Assembly (NCBI RefSeq): GCF_002531755.2
Contig: NZ_CP034998.1
Coordinates: 1,550,001-1,614,000 of the forward strand
From: Rhizobium acidisoli
Lineage (GTDB): Bacteria; Pseudomonadota; Alphaproteobacteria; Rhizobiales; Rhizobiaceae
Reading direction: 5' to 3'
DNA: 64,000 bases
Position numbers and translations under genes: made by a program. The notes under the pieces were generated by a model that made no database searches, had not been told where the DNA came from, and saw only the letters and a program-made list of their open reading frames with translations. Positions 1 to 8,391 of the stretch are shown in pieces (the first letter of the stretch is position 1; every line of letters begins with the position of its first letter).

Positions 1-38
1 ACGGTCAGCCCGCTCTTTGAAAGTAAAGTCGTTCGTTG

Positions 39-677
39 TCACTTCGATGCGGCGGACACCGATTTCCTGAAGCCGTCATGCACCCAAATCAACCCGTAGG
101 CCTCGCAGACCTTGGCCGCCATAAGGCGATGCAGCTCTTGGCTATCGTCGATGTCGAAAGATTGGACCACGCCGCCATTGATGGCGAATACCGCGTGCGG
201 TTCAAGGCCGCTGTTGTCGATCAGCAAAACCTCGTCCGCGATCGTCAGGGCGTCCGTCAGCTTTGCCAGCGATCCCTTGTGCCGCCTCCGGATGTCGGCT
301 TCAGGAATGTTGTGTCCGCCCTTCTGGACGCGCTGCCTGACGCGCTCCACGTTCGTTTCTACGGAATCCAGGGCCACATAGTAGAGATCGACTTTGAAAC
401 CAGCCGACTTCGCCTCGCGCATCAGCCGGAGAGATTGCTGGCTGCTCAGTGTTGTCTCAAAGACGAATGATTGCCGGGTTTCGATCATCTCTGCGATCCG
501 GCGAAGGGCGACCTCGGAAGCTCGCCGTTCCTTTGACTTGCCGTCGTCGCTCTCAGGCAGAGACTTGGCAATCTCGTCGGCATTGATCCATACGCCTTCA
601 AGATCGAGCTTCGCGAAGGCGGATGATTTGCCGGAGCCGTTCGGCCCACCAAGGATGATGCACGTCAATTCCGGCAT
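39..677 (-). CDS. Zeta-toxin-like P-loop kinase
   Basis: A 212-residue P-loop protein of the zeta toxin / AAA_33 type. Residues 10-19 form the Walker A loop GGPNGSGKSS. They are followed by the NADEIA segment (33-38), FETTLSS (73-79) and the basic stretch RRRHKGS around 130-136, the order seen in zeta kinases. Characterised zeta toxins phosphorylate UDP-N-acetylglucosamine; that this one does so is inference. A 58-residue charged protein lies 10 bp upstream on the same strand, which fits a toxin-antitoxin pair. The family also includes non-toxic kinases. No integrase or transposase is visible beside it. Confidence 0.8.
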   Translation of the reverse strand: MPELTCIILGGPNGSGKSSAFAKLDLEGVWINADEIAKSLPESDDGKSKERRASEVALRRIAEMIETRQSFVFETTLSSQQSLRLMREAKSAGFKVDLYYVALDSVETNVERVRQRVQKGGHNIPEADIRRRHKGSLAKLTDALTIADEVLLIDNSGLEPHAVFAINGGVVQSFDIDDSQELHRLMAAKVCEAYGLIWVHDGFRKSVSAASK

Positions 678-687
678 GAAGCGATTG

Positions 688-864
688 CTACCTTACTGTA
701 GCAGGAGCGCGATCCTTGTTACGCTCACGTTTCGCCCGATCCTTAGCTTCGTTCTGTCGATCCTTGGCAGAGATCGTCAGACCCATGCGACGGCTTTCGG
801 CCAACGCTTCCCGGCCGATTTGCTTGAGCGCTTCCTTGTTTTCTCGATACTTCCGCAACAGCAT
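688..864 (-). CDS. Small charged protein, putative antitoxin
   Basis: A 58-residue, strongly basic and helical-looking protein ending 10 bp before the zeta-like kinase, so the two are very likely cotranscribed. The ATG at 864 was chosen because AATAGGAGA sits seven bases before it; an ATG at 891 has no such site. It has many Arg, Lys and Glu residues and no membrane segment. I recognise no domain. Position and size suggest the antitoxin partner of the downstream kinase, but it does not obviously resemble the epsilon antitoxin, so this role is inferred from context only. Confidence 0.55.
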   Translation of the reverse strand: MLLRKYRENKEALKQIGREALAESRRMGLTISAKDRQNEAKDRAKRERNKDRAPATVR

Positions 865-1147
865 CGGCAATCTCCTATTCGTTGCCAACATAATGCGTCA
901 GGCCGTCGGCTGCAAATTTCTCTTGTTCCAGGTTCCGCCCGCAAACAACACCGGTTGCAACAGGTCGCGGGAGACGGCTTTTAAGCCCTGTCGCCGGGTA
1001 ACCCAACCACGGATCGCCTGCCGGTCCTCGTTCGCCGTCAAATCATTGGCCAGGATTGAATATCCACAATCTTCTCAAGAGGATAGGATTGATTGCGTGA
1101 AACCTCCCCGCTACTCACCGATTGGTGACAGCGGGGAAGGGTCGTTC

Positions 1148-1807
1148 GTGCTTGATGAAGCGGTAAAACTTGAAAATTTGCCTGAGGTCGGCGGCGAGCC
1201 GGAACGGCGTGTGCGGGATCGCGGCGCCACGGAGCGCGCCATCCTTGCCGCTGCCAAGGGGTTGCTGGCCGAGGAAGGCTTCCAGAATTTCGGCATCAAT
1301 GCCGTCGCCCGCCGTGCCGGTTGCGACAAGCAGCTGATCTATCGTTATTATGGCGGTCTTGACGGATTGGTCGAGGCGATCGGCGCCGATCTCGGCACAT
1401 GGGTCAGGGATCGCATTCCGGAAGACGCCGGCGGCATGTTCCTGCTCACCTATGGCGACCTGATGGAGCGGCTGTCGCTTCTCCTCCTCGAAGCCTTGAG
1501 GAACGATCCGCTGATGCGACGCATCCTCGCCTGGGAGATATCTGAGAACACCGAGCAGGTGAGGCGGCTTTCCGAAGCGCGTTCGAAGGCGCTCGCTCTC
1601 TGGCTGGAGCGCATGCGCGGCTCGCTGGCGCCGCCGAAGGGCGTCGATGCCGCAGCCGTCAATGCCGTCATCATCGCCGCGATCCAGCATCTCGTGCTTG
1701 CCGCTGCAAGCGGCGGGCAGTGCGCCGGTCTGTCGCTGAAGACGCCGAAGGACTGGGAGAAGGCGGCGACGGCGCTGAAGCGCATCGTGCGCGGCGTCTA
1801 CGGCTGA
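1148..1807 (+). CDS. TetR/AcrR-family transcriptional regulator
   Basis: About 219 residues with an N-terminal TetR-type DNA-binding domain. The RDRGATERAILAAAKGLLAEEGF helix is followed by the recognition region GINAVARRAGCDKQLIYRYYGG, roughly residues 25-70. The rest is a helical ligand-binding region with no recognisable signature. The GTG at 1148 is preferred because GGGGAAGGG lies six bases upstream; a GTG at 1097 in the same frame is possible. The target is unknown. The neighbouring small membrane proteins run the same way, but nothing shows that it controls them. Confidence 0.82.
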   Translation: MLDEAVKLENLPEVGGEPERRVRDRGATERAILAAAKGLLAEEGFQNFGINAVARRAGCDKQLIYRYYGGLDGLVEAIGADLGTWVRDRIPEDAGGMFLLTYGDLMERLSLLLLEALRNDPLMRRILAWEISENTEQVRRLSEARSKALALWLERMRGSLAPPKGVDAAAVNAVIIAAIQHLVLAAASGGQCAGLSLKTPKDWEKAATALKRIVRGVYG

Positions 1808-1939
1808 CAGCTCATTCATCCACAGGCAGCGGCTGCCGCGTTAACCTTAATGAATGGTTTACGTTGCCTGGCCTCGGTTAACCCGACAGTGTGGAGGGGA
1901 GCAGAGATGGAATGAGTAAGAGCCCCCGAGTTGACATCA

Positions 1940-2113
1940 ATGGGAACCAGGATCGCCAAAGCCGCCTTTCTCGTGACTGCGATGATGTTTTTCGCAGTCC
2001 TGGCGCTGGATATCGCAATTCCGACGCTGGTGCTTTGCATCATGGCATTGTCGACCCGGTTGGTTTCCCTCGATCTGCCCGTCGCGCGCAAGCATGGAGG
2101 AGAGGCCGCATGA
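1940..2113 (+). CDS. Small membrane protein
   Basis: A 57-residue protein, mostly one or two hydrophobic segments (about residues 7-40), ending in a short polar tail. The stop codon overlaps the start of the next gene in an ATGA arrangement, which supports translational coupling and hence that both are real. The ATG at 1940 has no good ribosome site; a TTG at 1931 in the same frame with AAGAG upstream is an alternative. The function is unknown. Confidence 0.5.
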   Translation: MGTRIAKAAFLVTAMMFFAVLALDIAIPTLVLCIMALSTRLVSLDLPVARKHGGEAA

Positions 2114-2439
2114 AGTGGTTTCTGATCTTCTGGGCCGGCCCCATCGTCTTTCTGGGCGGATGGTACTGGCTCTCCTATTACGACATGAATTTCGGCATCT
2201 TCATGCTGTCGCGGCAGGTGCATGACCTGACGTTCCAGCTGTATGGCGAGGTCCTCGGCATTCCGCCGGAAACCATTCCGCCGCTCGTTGCCCGTGCGAT
2301 CGCGGTCGACAGTCTCGTCGTCTTCGCCATCCTCGGCTTCCGGAAACGCAGGTCGATCGTCGCCTGGTGGAGGGCGCGTCAGCTGAATTCGTCTCCATCG
2401 GATCTCGCCAGCAAGGAAAGCCTGTCGAGCGCGCCTTGA
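2110..2439 (+). CDS. Conserved membrane protein, DUF6105-like
   Basis: 109 residues with a first membrane segment at about 3-22 ([20 protein letters not shown]) and a second near 72-88, then a basic tail. The ATG at 2110 follows a strong GGAGGAGAGG site and overlaps the stop of the preceding small membrane protein. It resembles a rhizobial family I recall as DUF6105; that assignment is from memory. No catalytic motif is visible. Its 3' end overlaps the end of ruvX on the opposite strand by 61 bp. Confidence 0.65.
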   Translation: MKWFLIFWAGPIVFLGGWYWLSYYDMNFGIFMLSRQVHDLTFQLYGEVLGIPPETIPPLVARAIAVDSLVVFAILGFRKRRSIVAWWRARQLNSSPSDLASKESLSSAP

Positions 2440-2876
2440 AGGATGAAGCTCGCGGCGGCCGAATCGATCCGTTCGGCCCGCTTGGCGCGCGAGACGTCCA
2501 TTTCGAGCAGCGTCCGTTCAGCCGCCACCGTCGATAACCGCTCGTCCCAGTAGACAAAGGGCAGCGCGGTCTTCTGCTCCATGTTGCGCACGAAGGCGCG
2601 TGTCGCCTGCACCCGCGGACCTGCCGATCCGTCCATGTTCATCGGCAGGCCGATGACGAATCCCGCGACCTTTTCCGCTGTCGCAAAATCCATGAGCGCC
2701 TGCGCATCGATGGTGAACTTGACGCGCCGGATCACCGGGCGGGGCGTGGCGAAACGCCGCCCGAGATCGGACATTGAAAGCCCGATCGTCTTGGTGCCGA
2801 GATCGAGTCCGGCAATGGCCTGCCGCGGGGCAAGCGTCTCGGCCATTTCCTCGATCGTCAGCACCGTCATCGCCAT
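2379..2876 (-). CDS. ruvX: Putative pre-16S rRNA nuclease / Holliday junction resolvase RuvX (YqgF)
   Basis: 165 residues of the YqgF/RuvX RNase H-like fold. Visible motifs are [10 protein letters not shown] with Asp25, GLPMNMDG near 76-83, WDERLST with Asp111 and Glu112, and RIDSAAA with Asp138, which together supply the usual acidic active-site residues. The E. coli protein is needed for 5' maturation of 16S rRNA; Holliday resolvase activity is also reported for the family. It is about 15-20 residues longer at the N terminus than E. coli YqgF. The gene converges on, and overlaps, the DUF6105-like gene. Confidence 0.9.
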   Translation of the reverse strand: MAMTVLTIEEMAETLAPRQAIAGLDLGTKTIGLSMSDLGRRFATPRPVIRRVKFTIDAQALMDFATAEKVAGFVIGLPMNMDGSAGPRVQATRAFVRNMEQKTALPFVYWDERLSTVAAERTLLEMDVSRAKRAERIDSAAASFILQGALDRLSLLARSDGDEFS

Positions 2877-2987
2877 TCCATCCCGTCAAAAGAAATTGAA
2901 GTCGCCGCCGCTTTTCTTTGCGGCCGCATGAGATATGTCCATAGCATCCAAACAGGCTTTTGCATCACGTAATAAAGGAGAGATTTC

Positions 2988-3692
2988 ATGAAGATCACCT
3001 GGCTTGGCCATTCCGCCTTCCGCATCGAGACCGGAAAAGCGACGATCCTGCTCGATCCGTTTCTCAGCCACAACGCGTCCTTCTCCGGCCAGGATATCAA
3101 GGATGTCTCCGCAGGCGTTACTCATATCCTGCTGACGCATGGGCATGGCGACCATGTCGGCGATACAGTGGCGCTTGCCAAGGAAACCGGCGCCGTTGTT
3201 CTCGCCAATGCCGATCTCGCTGCCTGGCTCGGCTCCAAGGGTCTCGACAGGCTCGAGATGGGCAATACCGGCGGCACGATCGCGCTCGGCAGTTTCTCGG
3301 CGACCTTCACCAATGCGCTGCACTCGTCCGCCCAGATCACCGAAGACGGCGTCTCGCATGCGCTCGGCAATGCCAACGGCCTGATGCTGCATTTCGACGA
3401 TGAAGCCTCGATCCTCGCCATGGGCGATACCGACATCTTCGCCGACATGGCGCTGATCAATGAATTGCACCAGCCCGATATCGGCCTCGTGCCGATCGGC
3501 GACCGCTTCACCATGGGCGGCGCGGTGGCGGCCCTTGCCTGCCGGCGCTACTTCAACTTCAAGACGGCGATTCCCTGTCACTTCGGCACCTTCCCGATCA
3601 TCGAGCAGACGGCCGATAAATTCGTTGCCGGCATGGAGGGATCGAAGACCGAAGTGAAGGCGCTGAAGCCCGCCGCGAGCCTGTCGATCTGA
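2988..3692 (+). CDS. Metal-dependent hydrolase, UPF0173 (metallo-beta-lactamase fold)
   Basis: 234 residues. The start [11 protein letters not shown] and the HGHGDH metal motif (His51, His53, Asp55, His56) are typical of the UPF0173/YtkL branch of the metallo-beta-lactamase fold. A second metal-binding stretch MGDTD is near residue 145, and a late histidine lies in IPCHFGTFP. The AAAGGAGAG ribosome site lies seven bases before the ATG. The substrate of this family is unknown. It precedes gatC by about 70 bp on the same strand and may share a transcript. Confidence 0.88.
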   Translation: MKITWLGHSAFRIETGKATILLDPFLSHNASFSGQDIKDVSAGVTHILLTHGHGDHVGDTVALAKETGAVVLANADLAAWLGSKGLDRLEMGNTGGTIALGSFSATFTNALHSSAQITEDGVSHALGNANGLMLHFDDEASILAMGDTDIFADMALINELHQPDIGLVPIGDRFTMGGAVAALACRRYFNFKTAIPCHFGTFPIIEQTADKFVAGMEGSKTEVKALKPAASLSI

Positions 3693-3761
3693 CGAAATCC
3701 CGTTGCACCGGGCGGACATGGCCTTTATAGCGGGTAGGAAAAATCCCATCCGGAGAATGCC

Positions 3762-4049
3762 ATGTCCGTCGATCTTGCCACCGTGAAGCGCGTCGCCCAC
3801 CTTGCCCGTATTGCCGTCTCCGAAGACGAGGCAAATCGCATGGTCGGCGAGCTGAACGGCATCCTGGGCTTTGTCGAGCAGCTCTCCGAAGTCAATGTCG
3901 ATGGCGTCGAAGCGATGACTTCAGTCACGCCGATGGCGATGAAGAAGCGGACGGATGAGGTGACCGACGGCAGCAAGGCCGCCGATATCGTCGCCAATGC
4001 GCCAATCACCGATCACAATTTCTTCCTGGTGCCGAAAGTCGTCGAATAA
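3762..4049 (+). CDS. gatC: Aspartyl/glutamyl-tRNA amidotransferase subunit C
   Basis: 95 residues, the normal length for GatC. The N-terminal [17 protein letters not shown], the central [11 protein letters not shown] helix and the MTSVTP segment are family hallmarks. GatC is a belt-like stabiliser that wraps around GatA and GatB in the GatCAB complex, which converts Glu-tRNA(Gln) and Asp-tRNA(Asn) to the amidated forms in the cytoplasm. gatA follows after 56 bp; gatB lies about 2.8 kb beyond the end of gatA. Confidence 0.95.
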   Translation: MSVDLATVKRVAHLARIAVSEDEANRMVGELNGILGFVEQLSEVNVDGVEAMTSVTPMAMKKRTDEVTDGSKAADIVANAPITDHNFFLVPKVVE

Positions 4050-4105
4050 GGCTTCAAGCCTCTTTCCGACCCTGTTGCCATTTTCAGATCTGAAGCGAAA
4101 ACATC

Positions 4106-5587
4106 ATGAGCGAACTCACCAGCCTGACCATTGCCGAAGCCCGCCGGAAGCTGCGCGCCAAGGAAATCACCGCACTCGAACTGACCGAGGCCTATATCTC
4201 GGCGATTGATGCCGCCAATGGCCATCTGAATGCCTATATAAAGGTGACGCCGGATCTCGCCCGCCTTATGGCGAAGAATTCCGACGAGCGTATCGCTGCC
4301 GGCAAGGCCGGTGATCTCGAAGGCATTCCGCTCGGCATCAAGGATCTTTTTGCCACCGTCGGCGTGCATACCCAGGCCTGCAGCCACATTCTCGATGGTT
4401 TCGAGCCGCGTTATGAATCGACCGTCACGCAGAACCTCTGGGACGACGGCGCCGTCATGCTCGGCAAGCTCAACATGGACGAGTTCGCCATGGGCTCGTC
4501 CAACGAGACCTCGCATTATGGCGCGGTGATCAATCCCTGGCGTGCGGCAGGTTCCAACCAGCAGCTCGTTCCCGGCGGTTCCTCCGGCGGCTCGGCCGCG
4601 GCCGTTGCCGCGCATCTTTGCGCAGGCGCCACCGCAACCGATACCGGCGGCTCGATCCGCCAGCCGGCCGCCTTCACCGGCACCGTCGGCATCAAGCCGA
4701 CCTATGGACGCTGCTCGCGCTGGGGCACTGTCGCCTTCGCCTCTTCCCTCGACCAGGCAGGCCCGATCGCCCGCGATGTGCGCGATGCCGCAATCCTTCT
4801 GAAGTCGATGGCGAGCGTCGACGCCAAGGACACGACCTCGGTCGATCTGCCCGTGCCGGATTATGAGGCAGCGCTTGGCCAGTCGCTGAAGGGCATGAAG
4901 ATCGGCATTCCAAGCGAATATCGTGTCGACGGTATGCCTGAGGAGATCGAGACCCTCTGGCGCCAGGGCATCGCCTGGCTGAAGGATGCCGGCGCCGAAA
5001 TCGTCGACATCTCGCTGCCGCACACCAAATACGCCCTTCCGGCCTATTACATCGTAGCTCCAGCCGAGGCATCCTCGAACCTGGCGCGTTACGACGGCGT
5101 GCGCTACGGCTTGCGCGTCGATGGCAAGGATATCGTCGACATGTACGAGAAGACGCGCGCCGCCGGCTTCGGCCAGGAAGTCAAGCGCCGCATCATGATC
5201 GGCACCTATGTGCTGTCGGCCGGTTATTACGATGCCTATTACATCCGCGCCCAGAAGGTGCGGACGCTGATCAAGCGCGATTTCGAACTCGCCTTCAACG
5301 CCGGCGTCGACGCCATCCTGACGCCGGCGACCCCGTCTTCCGCCTTCGGCGTCGCCGATGAGAACCTCGCTTCCGACCCGGTGAAGATGTATCTGAACGA
5401 CATCTTCACGGTCACGGTCAACATGGCGGGCCTGCCTGGCATCGCCGTGCCCGCCGGCCTCGATCAGAAGGGCCTGCCCCTCGGCCTGCAGCTGATCGGC
5501 AAGCCCTTCGACGAGGAAACCCTCTTCAAGACGGCTCACGTGATCGAGCAGGCAGCCGGCCGGTTCACGCCGGCCAGGTGGTGGTAA
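4106..5587 (+). CDS. gatA: Aspartyl/glutamyl-tRNA amidotransferase subunit A
   Basis: 493 residues of the amidase-signature family. The Ser-cisSer-Lys triad is visible as Lys79 (GIKDLF), Ser159 in the [11 protein letters not shown] loop and nucleophile Ser183 in [12 protein letters not shown]; the spacing matches well-studied GatA. It hydrolyses glutamine and channels ammonia to GatB for transamidation of mischarged tRNA. It lies in an operon with gatC. Its stop region overlaps the GTG of the downstream acetyltransferase, which is frameshifted. Confidence 0.97.
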   Translation: MSELTSLTIAEARRKLRAKEITALELTEAYISAIDAANGHLNAYIKVTPDLARLMAKNSDERIAAGKAGDLEGIPLGIKDLFATVGVHTQACSHILDGFEPRYESTVTQNLWDDGAVMLGKLNMDEFAMGSSNETSHYGAVINPWRAAGSNQQLVPGGSSGGSAAAVAAHLCAGATATDTGGSIRQPAAFTGTVGIKPTYGRCSRWGTVAFASSLDQAGPIARDVRDAAILLKSMASVDAKDTTSVDLPVPDYEAALGQSLKGMKIGIPSEYRVDGMPEEIETLWRQGIAWLKDAGAEIVDISLPHTKYALPAYYIVAPAEASSNLARYDGVRYGLRVDGKDIVDMYEKTRAAGFGQEVKRRIMIGTYVLSAGYYDAYYIRAQKVRTLIKRDFELAFNAGVDAILTPATPSSAFGVADENLASDPVKMYLNDIFTVTVNMAGLPGIAVPAGLDQKGLPLGLQLIGKPFDEETLFKTAHVIEQAAGRFTPARWW

Positions 5588-6073
5588 CGGATCTAACGAT
5601 CCGAAAGTTTGGGGCCGCCAACCACGAAGCGGTCGGCGCCATCGCCTTCGCCGCATGGGCCGCAGGCGAGGCTTTCGAGGATTGCTATCGCGATCCTGGT
5701 ATGATCGCCAAGGGTGCAGCAAGAGTTCGGCGTCTTTCCCCATGAGGCGAAGGGCGAGATCTTCGTTGCTGAACTGGCGGGCGAGATTGCCGGTTGGGGT
5801 GCCTGGGAAGGCGAACGGAACTATGTGTCCGATCTCTGGGTGCATCCGGATTTTCAGGGCAGGGGTGTCGGCCGGGCTCTGCTGTTGCATTTGTGCGAGC
5901 TGATGGCGACCGAAAGGCTGGCGACCGTCCGGGTCGACACGCATGCCAGGAATGAGCGCGCCATCCGTCTTTACGAACGCTGCGGTTTCAGCATCATTTG
6001 GCGCGGCATCGAATTTTCCAAGAGCATGGGTGTGCCGCTCGAAAAGGTGCACATGGAGAAGAAGCTGGGCTGA
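5581..6073 (+). pseudogene. GNAT acetyltransferase interrupted by a +1 frameshift
   Basis: The N-terminal part starts at the GTG at 5581, overlapping the end of gatA, and reads sensibly (TIRKFGAANHEAVGAIAFAAWAAGEAF) to MIAKG. It then stops at an in-frame TGA near 5745. The rest (EFGVFPHEAKG, then SDLWVHPDFQGRGVGRALL with the acetyl-CoA loop, to 6073) is in the +1 frame. The frames join if one G of the run 5712-5714 is removed. Intact length would be about 163 residues. Either the gene is broken or the base is a sequence error. The C-terminal half alone keeps the acetyl-CoA motif but lacks the first beta strands. Confidence 0.75.
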
Positions 6074-6102
6074 GCGATAGCCGAAACCGCGGAGGAGGCA
6101 TT

Positions 6103-6378
6103 ATGGCAAGCAATGATCTCAAGCGCCTGATCGAGGCAACCGATCGCCTGGCTGCCGGCGGCTTCGCCATGGGCGCGGAGTGGCAGGAGGTCCATGAAAT
6201 CTGCCAGCGTCATGAAGGCGAACAGCCGTTCGACTGGGGTCATGCTCTCTGCCATCGCATCGAGGGCGACGACTGGAATGCCGATTATTGGTATCATCGT
6301 GCCGGCAAGAGACGCGGCACGGGCACGATGGCCGAGGAATGGTCGGAGATGCGGACGGAATTTTCTGCAAAAGCTTGA
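6103..6378 (+). CDS. Conserved hypothetical protein
   Basis: 91 residues, soluble, Trp- and His-rich (WQEVHEICQRHEGEQPFDWGHALCHRIEGD), with GGAGGAGG nine bases before the ATG. It has no signal peptide or membrane segment. Two Cys and four or five His residues in the first two thirds could bind metal, but the spacing matches no motif I know. It follows the broken acetyltransferase on the same strand and converges on the YjhX-like gene. I do not recognise the family. Confidence 0.7.
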   Translation: MASNDLKRLIEATDRLAAGGFAMGAEWQEVHEICQRHEGEQPFDWGHALCHRIEGDDWNADYWYHRAGKRRGTGTMAEEWSEMRTEFSAKA

Positions 6379-6428
6379 GGCTGAGCCCTGACCGCGCCAG
6401 TTCGAGACGCGGTCAGGATGGTTGACTG

Positions 6429-6686
6429 TTATCTGTTGTTCAGCTGTGACCTGACCAGCTTCAGCCCTCTTTCGGTGATCCGATAGGGCTGGCCGCTGGA
6501 GGACTTGATGGCTCTCAGCCGCTTCAGCTTGCGGAAGAGATCGAGGTCGACGCCAGGATAGAGCCAGCCATCGCGGGTGAAGCAACTGACCGCCTCGATC
6601 TTCCTGTCGTCGTCGCGGGAAATTTCGATGCGGCCGCCCTGGGCCATGAGATGCAGGATGCGCTGCTCCGTGCGGGAAATGTCCAT
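6429..6686 (-). CDS. YjhX-family protein (UPF0386), putative toxin
   Basis: 85 residues, the same length as E. coli YjhX. The start MDISRTEQRILHLMAQGGRI, the centre RDGWLYPGVDLDLFRKLKRLRAI and the end YRITERGLKLVRSQL match the UPF0386 pattern and look like a winged-helix fold. The ATG at 6686 is chosen over one 12 codons upstream because it gives the family length. E. coli YjhX has been proposed as a toxin with the acetyltransferase YjhQ as antitoxin. Here the nearest intact acetyltransferase gene is divergent, about 300 bp away, so a pairing is only speculative. Confidence 0.82.
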   Translation of the reverse strand: MDISRTEQRILHLMAQGGRIEISRDDDRKIEAVSCFTRDGWLYPGVDLDLFRKLKRLRAIKSSSGQPYRITERGLKLVRSQLNNR

Positions 6687-6984
6687 GTGTTGAGATCCGA
6701 TATCGCGCCCGATAGGGCGCACAAAAACGATCTGGCGCTCTTTCGAACGTCAGGGCTTCGTTTTTTCGGGCCCATGCGCGCAAGCGGACTTGCGGGCAGG
6801 GCCTTTACCGGGTCTGTGACAGGCTCAACATAAAGAGTTTCTTATTTCGCGCGGAAAAAGCGGTCAAGACCGTGCTTGCCGATCAAACCGGTCGAAAACC
6901 GCAGTTTCCAGCCGTCATCCCGCTGGGGGCACTGGTAAATTCCGCGACTCAATGGTCTAGTTGCGGGGTAACGCGGAGGTGTCG
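6687..6984. promoter_or_regulatory. Divergent intergenic region between yjhX-like gene and acetyltransferase
   Basis: About 300 bp between two divergently transcribed genes, so it should hold both promoters. I see no open reading frame with a ribosome site, no long inverted repeat and no clear -35/-10 pair. A GGAGG at 6975-6979 is the likely ribosome site for the rightward gene. Confidence 0.4.
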
Positions 6985-7494
6985 TTGATCCACATTCGCA
7001 ATGCCCGCGACGGCGAAGCGGAGCTGTTGAGCGAGATCGGGCTGAGGGCCTGGCAAAAGGCGATGGCGTCGATCGGCGAATCGGATGCGATGATCGATGC
7101 AGCCCGCAACGCCTTTCGCAACTTCGTGGAAAACGACTGGCTTACCATCACCGTCGTCGAGCAGAACGGCCAGGTCGCAGGCTGGGCGGCGCGCGAGGGA
7201 CTGGACGAAACCATCTCGGATTTCTGGATCGATCCTGCCTTCACCCGCCAGGGCCTGGGTTCGGCCCTTCTCGAGCGCATCGAGAAGGAGATCGCCGACC
7301 GAGGCTTCGAGAAGGCGGCGATGCAGACCCATTCCGGCAACAACGAAGCGATCGGCTTCTTCCGCAAGCATGGCTATAGCATCCACTGGCTCTCGGTCGC
7401 CTATAATCCAAAGCTCGACCGCGACGTGCCCTCGGTCGGGCTGACGAAATCGCTGGTTTCGGACGGTCAGGGTGGATACGGGCAGGAATTCTGA
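6985..7494 (+). CDS. GNAT family N-acetyltransferase
   Basis: 169 residues from a TTG preceded by CGCGGAGG with five bases spacing; a GTG six bases upstream is also possible. It starts IHIRNARDGEAELLSEIGLRAWQKAM, then WLTITVVEQNGQVAGW, and has the acetyl-CoA loop FWIDPAFTRQGLGSALLERIE at about residues 88-108. The motif NNEAIGFFRKHGYSIHW near 120-137 is typical of the fold. The substrate is unknown. It is one of four such genes in 5 kb, two of which are frameshifted. Confidence 0.85.
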   Translation: MIHIRNARDGEAELLSEIGLRAWQKAMASIGESDAMIDAARNAFRNFVENDWLTITVVEQNGQVAGWAAREGLDETISDFWIDPAFTRQGLGSALLERIEKEIADRGFEKAAMQTHSGNNEAIGFFRKHGYSIHWLSVAYNPKLDRDVPSVGLTKSLVSDGQGGYGQEF

Positions 7495-7564
7495 TGTTTC
7501 GAAAGTCCCGCAGAAAGCGAAGGATTGCTCGCGGTGCGGATGTGAGTGTTCCGCCCGTGGCGGA

Positions 7565-7939
7565 CTATTCGGACGTCACGCAAAAATTATTGCCTTCGGG
7601 ATCATTCAATACGCTGTAGCTATCCGTCTCGCGGACGAATGTCGCACCGAGGGATAAGAGCCGCTGCACTTCTTTTTCTCGATCTGGAACGGCAATATCG
7701 AGATGAACGCGGTTGCGGAGGGGACGTTCTCCCTGACGAAGATGGAAGCAAAAGCGCGGGCCCGGACCATCGACCATTACGGTCGGGTCCGTTTCAGGCG
7801 TCAGTCCTATCGCGGCGAGGCGGGCCAACTCCGCATCATCATAGGGCATCACTTCATAGCCATCGAGCGCAGCCGCCCAGAAACGAGCAACCAGTGAGGG
7901 GACGTCGCAATCAACCACGATTTCTTTCAGCTTTGCCAT
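7565..7939 (-). CDS. VOC-family (glyoxalase/bleomycin-resistance fold) protein
   Basis: 124 residues with two beta-alpha-beta-beta-beta half-modules. The first begins KEIVVDCDVPSLVARFWAAAL; the second is RVHLDIAVPDREKEVQRLLSLGAT, ending in LNDPEGNNFCV, the usual C-terminal strand with a Glu metal ligand. The subtype with the N-terminal VVDCDVP and HLDI segments is common in actinobacteria and rhizobia and has no assigned substrate. It sits 6 bp downstream of a small membrane protein gene and is probably cotranscribed with it. Confidence 0.82.
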   Translation of the reverse strand: MAKLKEIVVDCDVPSLVARFWAAALDGYEVMPYDDAELARLAAIGLTPETDPTVMVDGPGPRFCFHLRQGERPLRNRVHLDIAVPDREKEVQRLLSLGATFVRETDSYSVLNDPEGNNFCVTSE

Positions 7940-7945
7940 AACGCT

Positions 7946-8122
7946 TTACAGCTTATCGGATCGACGCTGAAGAACGCGCTCAAAGATCGCTCCACCGATG
8001 GCCGGCAGCAATGCGAAAAGAATGAGTTGTGGTGTTCCCTGCAGCGTCAACAGGGCGGAAATGGTCAACGCGATTAGCACTCCCGCCAAGGCTCCGGCGA
8101 GATAGGGAAGATAATCCTTCAA
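7946..8122 (-). CDS. Small two-helix membrane protein (58 aa)
   Basis: A short gene from a TTG at 8122 with CACGGAGG five bases upstream, ending 6 bp before the VOC gene. The 58 residues read as one hydrophobic segment (LAGALAGVLIALTISALLTL, about 8-27), a second (LILFALLPAIGGAIF, 33-47) and a basic tail ERVLQRRSDKL, a credible inner-membrane topology with a positive C-terminal end. Good ribosome site, tight spacing to the next gene and clean hydrophobic pattern argue that it is real. I do not recognise a family. Confidence 0.6.
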   Translation of the reverse strand: MKDYLPYLAGALAGVLIALTISALLTLQGTPQLILFALLPAIGGAIFERVLQRRSDKL

Positions 8123-8391
8123 TACTGCCTCCGTGGTGCGAACATCTCAAATCAAAGCGGCATCTTGGCTGAAGATAGAGATCGTGATGATAACGACAAT
8201 CGGGAGCGGGCTAAACTCATGTCCATTGGCATGAATCAAATTGAGGCGGCGCGCTTCAGGTGCAAAGCTGCCCCTCGATCCGGGCGGAAGCGGGCAACGG
8301 CCACTGCTACACAATTCCGCGAAAGCCTTGCACCGACATCCCATTTCCTTTACCTCACCAATGGAAAAGAACAGCCTGCAAAGAGTATCAG

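Noticed and set aside
716..1147. The upstream extension of the TetR gene
   Set aside because: The extension overlaps the small gene on the other strand and has no regulator-like sequence. The GTG at 1148 has a good ribosome site.
4013..6052. A 679-codon open frame on the minus strand opposite gatA
   Set aside because: It is antisense to gatA, which has full catalytic motifs. Composition (many His, Arg, Asp) is typical of a shadow of a high-GC gene.
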